DNA of 64,000 bases from Nemertoderma westbladi (Eukaryota > Xenacoelomorpha > Nemertodermatida > Nemertodermatidae): contig JAUCBJ010006410.1 of the NCBI GenBank assembly GCA_032718475.1, positions 1 through 64,000 of the forward strand. The letters are read 5' to 3'. The first letter of the stretch is position 1. Each line of letters starts with the position of its first letter. Position numbers and translations under genes: made by a program. The notes beneath the pieces were generated by a model, which saw nothing but the letters and a program-made list of their open reading frames with translations, was not told where the DNA came from and did no database searches. Shown here piece after piece: positions 10,272 through 18,746 of the stretch.

Positions 10272-11431
10272 TGTAAAAGCTTTTGCGGAATTAGCCGGTT
10301 ATTTTCCCCGTAAAGTGCTCTGTAGTTGTTTTAACAGGCATAAAAGGCCGTATCCTTACTGTACTGATGTTTTAGGGGACATAAAAAGCTATTTCTTCTG
10401 TATGTGTACTTTAGCGGACATAAATAGCAATTCTATGACGCAATGCGCTAGATCCTCTTGAAACAGTGTAGCTACCATGACGACGGCTAACAGCTGATGC
10501 TGTACACGTGGAGCTTTTCCTTTGTTCTCTGTTCCTTCTTTGTTCGGTCGACCAATCAGAGCGTTTTTTGACTCTGTGTTGGAGATTGTATACAGAAACT
10601 CGTGGAGTTGAGTCAGTATGTGTTTTATCCACTGCCTAGAACACCGGCTTTGGAACCTCCGTGTTTCAGACTTTAGCCCTACATTAGTAGGCTTAATTAT
10701 AGAACGTATATCTGTTATCATATCTCATATCAATCAAACATAACCATTCATACCTTAACCTTTGTACTGCTATTTACTTTCAGTTATTCATTATATATGT
10801 TGATGGAATATTATTATATTTGGAATACCGATAAATGATTACAAACCCTCGATCTTCTTGATATACCAAAGGTTAGAGAGACCGGTTACATATAACGATT
10901 GCGACTTACATTAAAGTGGTTTGAAGTGAATCTAATGCTATTTCATAGGCACTACATGTATTGTCTGTTGTTCTCTTTATATGTGACTAAAATTAGTGAA
11001 GGTCGGCAGATCAGTGTGCAGCATTGTGCAGTATTGTGTATGATTGTGACTGATAACAAAGCATCTCCCAAAGAATGCGCCATATACGTGAATCTATAGC
11101 CATCCCGTTGTGTCTAGTTTAAGTCATAACTCTGTTTACATATTTAGAGCGCCACGTCCTAAAGGAACTGTTAATATTTCCCGAAAGTGAATAATATTTG
11201 TCAGAGATTATATATTACGACCAGTCGAATAATACAGTAGGCCTACCCCGCAATACGGTTAGGCTTCCAAATCCAGTCTCCCGGGTATATCCAGCGGGTG
11301 AATGATCGCACATAGACTGGCTTCGGCTAATGTAGTGTATCAAATACTCGTCATAGGCTAAAGTCGATTTATTATCTAGAAGACATCCAAATTTGGCAGG
11401 TTAAACTGCTAAAGGTCTGAAAGCGCGAACA
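10272..11431 (+). repeat. 5' LTR
   Basis: 1160 bp, starting tgtaaaagctttt and ending gcgcgaaca. Its differences from the 3' LTR are single-base substitutions only, for example near 10286, 10428 and 11310; no indel was noticed. It should contain the promoter, but no clear TATA box was identified. Confidence 0.92.
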
Positions 11432-11710
11432 ATAACAGATATTGCTTCTGTATTGCAGTAGGCAATAAAGCTGAAGTACCGGTTAACCGGTACCTAGTAG
11501 GCCTGAATACCTAACCACCCGGACCGGTACCTACAGCAGTACAGGTACAGTAGTATTATTCGATTGTGATATTATATACCGGTAGGCTGTTTAAGAGATT
11601 AGGGACTGTACACCCCTTGTTTCTTTTGGAGCTTACTTATTTCTGTCAGGTTTTATTTATTTGTAGGCCAATATTGAGCAGAAGGCGTGTAAGCCTGCTC
11701 CGATTGTACA

Positions 11711-12291
11711 GACAATTTGTAGGCTGGACTGTTGTCTGACTGTTGTTAAGTCTGAAGAGACTGTAGTGTGTGTAGAGCGTATGTCCGAAAAAGTACTAGT
11801 TAGGAAAGTAGGGGCTGCCAGTGCTGTGAGGTGAACCCCCTCGAAAGAATAAGTCGTACTACTCGGTTAGAATGCATACTAACTAACCATTTCGGAGTCT
11901 GCATATACTGTAGTGTATTTAGGCTTGATAGTAGTCTGCCAGCGTTTGGTCTGTACTTTGTTTGTGTAGTTTGTACGGGTAGCGTAATATTTCTTATTTA
12001 GATAATTTGTAGGCTGGATTTTGTCTGGCTGTTGTTAGGTCTGAAGAGATTTCGGTGTGTGTAGAGTGTATGTCCGATAAAGTGCCAGTTGGGAACGTAG
12101 GGGCTTCCAGAGCTGTGAGGTAAACCCCCTCGAAAGAATAAGTCGTACTACTGGATTAGAACGCATACTAACTAACCATTTCGGAGTCTGCATATACCGT
12201 AGTTTGTTTAGGCTTGATAGTAGTCTGTCAGTATTTGGTCTGCATTTTGTTTGAGTAGTCTGTACGCGTAGCGTAATATTAATTATTCAGA
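11711..12291. repeat. 290-bp tandem duplication in the leader
   Basis: Unit 1 (11711-12000) and unit 2 (12001-12291) start with gacaatttgtaggctgg / gataatttgtaggctgg and share long blocks such as aaccccctcgaaagaataag and accatttcggagtctgcata, with scattered substitutions. Confidence 0.9.
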
Positions 12292-13225
12292 GTTTATGCG
12301 ATTATTCGCAACATTCATATCCCCAAGTTTATTCCTACAGTAATTGTGCTTGTTATATATACCGTTATAGTTAAACTAACCCCGGTACTACATCAGGGCT
12401 GCTTGGCGTAGGTAAAGACTGGTGATTTTGTGCCCCGGTCACTCCAGCAGATACCATGGTTCTTTTAGCTGTTCAAGTATTTTTAACTACTGATTATTTG
12501 TTGTATAAGTACTTGTACCTAATTTAGGGTTTAGTGTACAGTGCTTTCCGAAGGTAATTAGTATGTAGGCAGTATATTTGTGTTGTAAAGTGGTTAATAG
12601 GCACGTTGGTTCTGGTAGACCGCGGTAATTAACTTCTAGGTAGGAACACTCCGTGATACATAACGTAGTACTTATAGCGATACGGCTATAAGTCGTCAGA
12701 CGGTGGTATTTTCCTATCTGGACAACGCAGTGTATTTACTACTACTTATTATTTTCAAATACCGTAGTACCCTGTTCGTTGTAATAACCAGATATTCTAA
12801 CCCTTTGTTAGGCTGGTTAGTAAACTTCTTGTAAAATTACCCTAAAAATTCGTACGTGTAATTTTTGTGTTTATTTAGAGATTGTAATCTCACCCCGAAT
12901 TGTACGTAATTTGTAGTATTAAGTAACTTAGGTAAATTAGAATTATTTGTTTTAGTGTCCCACAAGTAGCACTTCACTGAGAGCGCACAGCTTCTGTGTA
13001 GTGACTCCCCCAGAAATAATAACATTTATTTCAAATATTGACAAAACCCATTTTAACGGGTATATATATTATAAATCAACTCAAACGATTTATAAATAGT
13101 AGGCCTGCCATACAACAATTAGGTCTCAATATCAGTTGGACTACTGCTCAAATAACGGTAATAAAGTAAGTTAAAGTAACCAAGTAACCCCAAAAATTTC
13201 AGAAATTCAATTATTTAAAATAATT

Positions 13226-13510
13226 GACATACCGGTATTCGCGATAGGCTTATTATATTTATTTCTATAAATTTAGGCTAAATTATATACCGGTATTCTG
13301 TGATTAATTCTAGTCTGCAATTATACTTATATATATATACTATAAGTGTAAGCTGTATACCGGTATTCACGATAGGCCTATTATATATTTATATATATTT
13401 GTGCTGAAATTACATACCGGTATTCTGTGACAAACCTAGTCTGTAATAATACTTATATATACTACAAGCACACCGGTATTCTAATATATTATATATATAT
13501 ATCAAGTTAC
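13226..13510. repeat. About 140-bp tandem duplication with CCGGTATTC boxes
   Basis: Repeating 'taccggtattc[gc]cgatagg' and 'taccggtattctgtga' blocks alternate over two imperfect units plus a partial third, just upstream of the first ORF of the LTR element. Confidence 0.75.
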
Positions 13511-13618
13511 ATTTAGTGACGATATCGGTAATTAATTACTAGGCTATCAGTTGATACTGAATTACTAGATTTGCTTTAACTGTAACATAGCAGTAGACAT
13601 TCAACTGTGCAAACAAAC

Positions 13619-15772
13619 ATGTCTGACACAAAGCAAAACCTGTCAGACAGTCTCTTAGATACAACCATCTGTGACCCAGACAGGAGTGTGGAACATGTGA
13701 GACCGAAGTTCAACTCACCTCCTACTGTAAGAAAGATCATTCCCCCAGTAGTAATATCAGAACCTAGGCTGGTCCAACACCGTAGGTCTGTCATAGGCAC
13801 TAGAGCTCAGGTCAAGCGGGACCAAGAAGCAGCGGAACAGCAACCACCCGCGAGCCGAGAACTTATTTCTCAGCGGCCCGACAGCTCGAGTAGTGCGGAT
13901 ACTGTAGAGCTGACACCCGAGCACGGAGCAAAGATGACAGATGCGGTTTATTCGGATCCCCTTCTCATCCTTCCTGCAGCCGTACTCACTAGGTTATTGA
14001 TTGCGGTGGAGGAACACCAGATTGATTGGGCGAGAAGTAAGCGATCGACTAAGGATAGTTATGCGGGATACTCAAGGGAAGAACTGAAGTCTATTGTCGA
14101 GTCGCAATGGAACTTCCCCGGACCCGGACTCCCGTTTGATTTATCGGAAGCTGCCTGGGAAGACATACACAGGATGGGAGTAACCAAGGAAACCATCGAT
14201 CCAGCTGTGTGGAAGAGGTCCGCAGCCGGATACGTACAGGGATTCTTCAGCTCCATGGGGCGATTAGAAGAACAATTGTTTGGACAACCACAAGGACCTC
14301 AAGAGCAGGGAGATCTGCTTTATCAAGTTCGAGAAAGAATTCTAAGAATCAGACTAATCCTATCGGCCTTTGAGGAGGCTTCAAAAAGAAGACAAGACAC
14401 GTCGTTGCAAGTTGCCGTAAAGATTTGGTTACAGCGGGTGAGTCTCCAAGTTCAAAGAACTGCCCCTTGGAAATCTCAGTTATCTGAGCGCTCAACCCAT
14501 GAAGAATCCACAGACGCTACATTTTCCCAAGTGGAAAGTGAAGCGACGGTAGAGAAGCCGCATAAGAGGGATGCTATTGATATCTATCTGTCGGACTATC
14601 AACGTTTTGTAGGAAATGAAGAGTTGAGGAGAAGGTTAGATGGACTTAGCCCTAACAGTGAAGGAGCCAAGCTTGTGTTGGACGCAATCGATGTGGATAT
14701 GAGAGCTGCGAACCAAGCTGAATTTGATGAACGCCTCCGCATCACTAGAGTCCAAGAAGAACAAGTAAAGAAAAAACGTATAGAAGACAGAAAGATAGCA
14801 GCAGCGGCAGCAGCGGAGGCAGAAGCAGAAAGAAAAGCAGCAGCGGTAGTAGTAGAAGCAGAAAGAAAAGCGGCAGAAGTGGAAAGAAAAGCGGCAGAAG
14901 CAGAAAGAAAAGCAGCAGCGGCAGTAGTAGAAGCAGAAAGAAAAGCGGCAGAAGTGGAAAGAAAAGCGGCAGCGGCAGCAGTAGAAGGAGAAAGAAAAGC
15001 GGCAGCGGCAGCAGTAGAAGCAGAAAGAAAGCGAGCAGTGGCAGAAGCAGAACGAAGAGCAGCTGAAGAGACCACCCAACTGGAGTTGGAGGATATTCAG
15101 GAGAGTCGGGACTGCATAAATAAACAGTTAACAGCTAGTCAAATGCAGATGATGAGTCGATCTACTCCCAAGAGACAGGGTTTTACATCATCAGATGAGG
15201 GCGATACAACAGATCCTGAAGGCGGAGGAAATCGATCTCGTCTCAGCAGACGTCGAAGAATGTCCCAACGTCAGAAATTGCCGGATTTGCCCCCAACTGT
15301 TCGAAAACAACTAGCTAGCACAGACTTAGGTAGTACAGAACCCCTAGACCAAATTATTAAAATAGACAGACTCCCTACTATAGTAGATGAGCCTGAAATA
15401 ATTAGGCCTGTTCTCGAAGCCACCACTTTGGTGATAGAGACACCTGTACTCCCAAAACCTACCTCTAGATTCCCTTTGCATAGCACTAAGCTACCTGTGC
15501 CCAGCAGAACAGCCCAAGAGACAGTTCATGTCCTGGACTCCGAGCGAAATATTAATGATTTGTCGCCCGTTGTCCCTCGTCCGCCCGCTACAATGTTGGC
15601 GGCTCCCGCTTCGGCGGTCGAGTGGGTGGATGAGAGACGGCGGGGGATGGATCTCCTGCTCGGGCAGATGCAGGAGACTGTTAAGCAGTTCAAGGGCACA
15701 GTAAGGGAAAGTAGGTTAGAGTTGCAAGAAGTGCAGCAAAGTATCGCATTAGAACGCGATAAACTTACGTGA
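13619..15772 (+). CDS. ORF1 of LTR element, gag-position coiled-coil protein
   Basis: 717 codons from the first ATG (MSDTKQNL); the frame is also open 12 bases upstream from a GTG. It is in gag position but I do not recognise a standard BEL/Pao gag domain, and it has no zinc knuckle. Residues about 100-290 look globular and helical ('LLIAVEEHQIDWARS', 'GYVQGFFSSMGRLEEQLFG'). Residues about 390-500 are a long Ala/Glu/Arg/Lys run of AERKAA-type repeats, likely a coiled coil or single alpha helix, encoded by a microsatellite-like GCAGCGG/GAAAGAAAA tract. The last 50 residues are again heptad-like. It probably forms particles or multimers, but this is inference. The stop TGA at 15770-15772 overlaps the next frame by about 10 bases. 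Confidence 0.75.
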   Translation: MSDTKQNLSDSLLDTTICDPDRSVEHVRPKFNSPPTVRKIIPPVVISEPRLVQHRRSVIGTRAQVKRDQEAAEQQPPASRELISQRPDSSSSADTVELTPEHGAKMTDAVYSDPLLILPAAVLTRLLIAVEEHQIDWARSKRSTKDSYAGYSREELKSIVESQWNFPGPGLPFDLSEAAWEDIHRMGVTKETIDPAVWKRSAAGYVQGFFSSMGRLEEQLFGQPQGPQEQGDLLYQVRERILRIRLILSAFEEASKRRQDTSLQVAVKIWLQRVSLQVQRTAPWKSQLSERSTHEESTDATFSQVESEATVEKPHKRDAIDIYLSDYQRFVGNEELRRRLDGLSPNSEGAKLVLDAIDVDMRAANQAEFDERLRITRVQEEQVKKKRIEDRKIAAAAAAEAEAERKAAAVVVEAERKAAEVERKAAEAERKAAAAVVEAERKAAEVERKAAAAAVEGERKAAAAAVEAERKRAVAEAERRAAEETTQLELEDIQESRDCINKQLTASQMQMMSRSTPKRQGFTSSDEGDTTDPEGGGNRSRLSRRRRMSQRQKLPDLPPTVRKQLASTDLGSTEPLDQIIKIDRLPTIVDEPEIIRPVLEATTLVIETPVLPKPTSRFPLHSTKLPVPSRTAQETVHVLDSERNINDLSPVVPRPPATMLAAPASAVEWVDERRRGMDLLLGQMQETVKQFKGTVRESRLELQEVQQSIALERDKLT

Positions 15773-15794
15773 ATACTTACGATAAAGCTTACGT
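15757..15794. repeat. 15-bp direct repeat at the pol deletion junction
   Basis: cgataaacttacgt (15757-15770) recurs as cgataaagcttacgt (15780-15794) exactly where ORF1 ends and the integrase tail begins. This is the kind of short repeat expected at an internal deletion. Confidence 0.7.
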
Positions 15795-16557
15795 CAAAGA
15801 TTGGAACCAAAGACAGGTGGACGATCAGCTACGAGTAACAGCGTCTAGCTGGACCTTCAACGCCGCCGACGCCCCTTGGTGGGGAGGAAGTTGGGAGAGA
15901 TTAATAAGAAGTGTGAAGACCGCATTTCACTTTATAGTGCCGTGCCGCGCGTATCTCACCGACGAACTTTTGCGGATGTTAATGGAGGAAATCGCCGCCT
16001 ATCTCAACGAGAGACCGCTTATGCCAATCTCATCGAGTCCCAATTCCCTGGAAGCGCTAACACCCGCGCACTTCCTACTGAAGAAACCTGTAGCCATGCT
16101 CCCACAATCGGAAATCACAGACGGAGACGAATACTGCCGGCAAACTTGGCAACTCATGCAATTGTTATCCCGTCGTTTCGCTGACCATTTCGAAAAACAC
16201 TATCTGCCCACGCTACAACTTCGAACGAAGTGGTTTGCGCAGCAAGAAAACGTCAGCGCTGGAGACATGGTCCTTATTGTGGATGCAGATCTTCCACGTA
16301 AGCGGTGGCAGACAGGTCGTATCATCGAGACTCACATCTCGGATGACGGTTTGGTGCGATCGGTAGAACTCGTCGTCATGCGACGTAACTTCAAGAAACC
16401 GGGAATTGTCTTCGAGACACAACAGCTCAATCGCCCAGTTGGTCGCTTATGTTTACTGGAAAGAGACAGAGAACTCTCCGGAAACTATGGAAGACAAGAT
16501 ACTCTTCCCACGACCACCTCCCTAATCCAACAAACATCTAGGGACTCCCCAGCTTAG
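15763..16557 (+). pseudogene. BEL/Pao integrase C-terminal remnant
   Basis: About 260 codons with no ATG of their own at the start; the frame lies -1 relative to ORF1 and overlaps it by about 10 bases. It begins in the integrase core at 'WTFNAADAPWWGGSWERLIRS', which contains the third catalytic residue (Glu of GGxWE). It continues through 'YLNERPLMP' and 'ALTPAHFLL' to the BEL-specific C-terminal domain (DUF5641-like): 'AGDMVLIVDADLPRKRWQTG', 'DGLVRSVEL', 'RPVGRLCLLERD'. The two catalytic Asp residues, RNase H, RT and protease are all missing, so it cannot act as an enzyme. It is either unexpressed, a frameshifted tail of ORF1, or retained for the DNA/RNA sequence. Confidence 0.88.
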
Positions 16558-17089
16558 TAGCGTATGGAGTGGGTGTGTGACCAGATTATTTTATATTCTT
16601 ATCATTTTATATTTATGTATATATTATTATGTAATTTTATTATAATCGTTTTCTTTAATTTTATTTAGCAGAATGTTATTTTAGCGATTATTTAGTAGAT
16701 TAGTGCAATATATATTCGCGTTCATTACTTAATTACTTATATATTATATATTTAGTGCGACGGCGAGAAATAATTCTTTTTCTCCTTCCTTACTGTCCGT
16801 ATTACATTACAAATACGTAACTACAGTAAGATGAAATATCCGTACTTATTAAAGTACAATAAAGCTCCTACTATATTCAAGTATTATTGGTAAGTAGAGT
16901 ATTAGGAATGCAAAATTCAGATCCTTGTGTCTCGGCTAAACCAAGCTCTGGGTAGACCTTGGAAACGACTTGCCTCTTCTCACTGACATTGCTTCGTGCG
17001 ATATTGCTCTCATACCGTATATTAAATAATACATATAGTAGCGTGATGTCCCTTTAACAGTAGCGTATAACGCAAAATAAATCTGTTAA

Positions 17090-17400
17090 ACCCTTTGACC
17101 ATCTGCAATTCTAGTCGATTAAGATATCGCGGCACCCACCGATATGCTTGAAAGACCAAATTCTAGAATCAGTGGTTAACGTCCCCAGACATGTTCTGGA
17201 ATAAACTGGTGCCCATCCTAAATATTAATTATTAATATTTACAAAATCTGTCGAATTTTAGATCCTTTAAAATTCTAGTCGATTAAGATATCGTAGCACT
17301 TACCGATACTCTTAAAAAGACAAAATTCCTAGAATCAAGGATCCCAGTCCCCAGACACGTTCTGGAATAAAATTGTGTCTATTTAACATTAAATAATAAA
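17090..17400. repeat. About 165-bp tandem duplication
   Basis: Two units share aattctagtcgattaagat, 'ccgata', 'cctagaatca' and 'ccccagaca[t/c]gttctggaataaa'. Confidence 0.85.
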
Positions 17401-17690
17401 ATTTACGGGAATAAATTTAAATTCATATATTTCAATGAATTTAATAAATTGTCATTTTTATACAATTTATAACATTCCCAAAATTCCATTAATAAATAGA
17501 TCATGGGAGCGGAGATTCACTCTATTAAGCGTATTTGTGTGCGAGAATCTCCAATATATAGTCAATAGCCGATAAAATTCATAAAATCATGTATAGAGAG
17601 GATATTGACCATTAAAGAATTACTATTAAATAGCATCCCAGATCTGTATGCATGAGAATTACCCTAATTCTACCGCTAGCTTTCCATAAT

Positions 17691-17704
17691 GTCACCATGG
17701 CAAC
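17691..17704. promoter_or_regulatory. RFX/X-box-like palindrome
   Basis: GTCACCATGGCAAC differs by one base from the palindromic RFX consensus GTTRCCATGGYAAC. It lies about 490 bp upstream of the first cargo ORF. It could be a chance match. Confidence 0.35.
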
Positions 17705-18192
17705 AACCACGCTAGAATTAGAAGTGAGTTAAAAGAACAATAGAAAGCTTGCCCCATTGAAAAGCATAGGGAATAAATAGCGCACTGCTAGTATCCAAGG
17801 ATACATAATAAATAAAGTGATATTCTGGAAGGTACTGACTAACGGACAAATGGCCCGAATATGTACAGTTTGTGGCAGTTGTGTTGAATTTGTGCGTTCA
17901 TAGGTGAATGTTACTGCTAAAGTGTGTTTACAGTAGCTAGTCGCAATTGTGAAAGTAGCCCTAACTCTCCAGAAAGAACCTGAAGTACATCTAAGCCTTT
18001 GGGACGGACAGTGGAGTGACTTGTGCCGGTTATCGTTGTCGTTGTGTAGCTACATCGTTGGCGAAAGCACAGCGACGATGGTACATCGGCGCTGAGGATC
18101 TTGCACTGTCCGGGGGCAAAAGAGGGGTAGGCAGCGACGCCCGCTAGCCTAATATATAAACTCATTATAATATTGATAAACTCATAGCAGAT

Positions 18193-18729
18193 ATGACTGA
18201 GTTGATAGAAGATGATCTTGGTATCAGGGAGCGATATACTCTACCTTTACAAGCGTTTGTCGATAGCTTGATACGCGGCGATGCTGGCCCAACTACTACG
18301 GAGGATGATGGTCGTTATATCGAACCGCCAATGTCCCAGGAGCAACTTACGCGTGAATTGGACTATCGAAAGTTCACCGCTCGCTATACGCATCGTAATG
18401 GTACGTATATGGACTTCTTAACTACTGGCCATCCTATCGATTTACACTATACGGACGACGTAGACACCGAAAGGGAAATGGTTTTATTTAAATATCATAC
18501 CCAGCGGAGTCGGAACGATAAACCGAGAATAGAACACGAGAACTCTATTCGAAACAGACTCGAAAGGGAAGACGTTGAAGAGCCGGATAGACGCAGCGAC
18601 TTCAACAATTATCTGGAATTCCTGAGAGAGACATATCTCAATATTGCCAGCCAACAAAATCTCGAAACTCGATATCCTCAAGGTATACATCATGATCCTA
18701 TGATAGAACTCAAACGTTTTCACGTTTGA
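18193..18729 (+). CDS. Cargo ORF A of LTR element (178 aa, unknown)
   Basis: ATG-started frame of 178 codons (MTELIEDDL...). It is acidic and rich in Arg, Asp, Glu and Tyr, with no membrane segment, signal peptide or recognised motif. It is the first of three ORFs placed where an env gene would sit. Its stop TGA (18727-18729) overlaps the open part of the next frame (open from 18696), and the next ATG is 17 bases after the stop. The two proteins may therefore be coupled by reinitiation or frameshifting, but I see no canonical slippery heptamer. Base composition is richer in G+C than the flanks, which fits real coding sequence. Confidence 0.7.
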   Translation: MTELIEDDLGIRERYTLPLQAFVDSLIRGDAGPTTTEDDGRYIEPPMSQEQLTRELDYRKFTARYTHRNGTYMDFLTTGHPIDLHYTDDVDTEREMVLFKYHTQRSRNDKPRIEHENSIRNRLEREDVEEPDRRSDFNNYLEFLRETYLNIASQQNLETRYPQGIHHDPMIELKRFHV

Positions 18730-18746
18730 ACTATTTCTATTTCACT

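Larger units (their letters stand above)
11432..13618 (+). other. Long untranslated leader of the LTR element
   Basis: 2.2 kb between the LTR and the first ORF, with no long frame on either strand. It contains two internal tandem duplications (described separately). Packaging and dimerisation signals would be expected here in a retroelement, but none can be assigned. The first bases after the LTR (ataacagatattgc) are not a TGG-type primer site. Confidence 0.7.
16558..18192 (+). other. Spacer between pol remnant and cargo ORFs
   Basis: 1.6 kb of AT-rich non-coding DNA containing a tandem duplication (about 17090-17400) and an RFX-like palindrome at 17691-17704. It may hold a splice acceptor or internal promoter for the downstream ORFs, but neither can be shown from sequence alone. 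Confidence 0.6.

Noticed and set aside
11432-11450. Standard tRNA primer binding site after the 5' LTR
   Set aside because: The sequence does not start with TGG or match a tRNA 3' end that I can recognise.
14599-15079. - strand frames rich in Ala/Ser or Phe/Cys opposite ORF1
   Set aside because: Shadows of the AERKAA-coding repeat on the + strand.
18696-18729. Canonical -1 slippery heptamer in the ORF A/B overlap
   Set aside because: No X XXY YYZ sequence in the right frame within the overlap.
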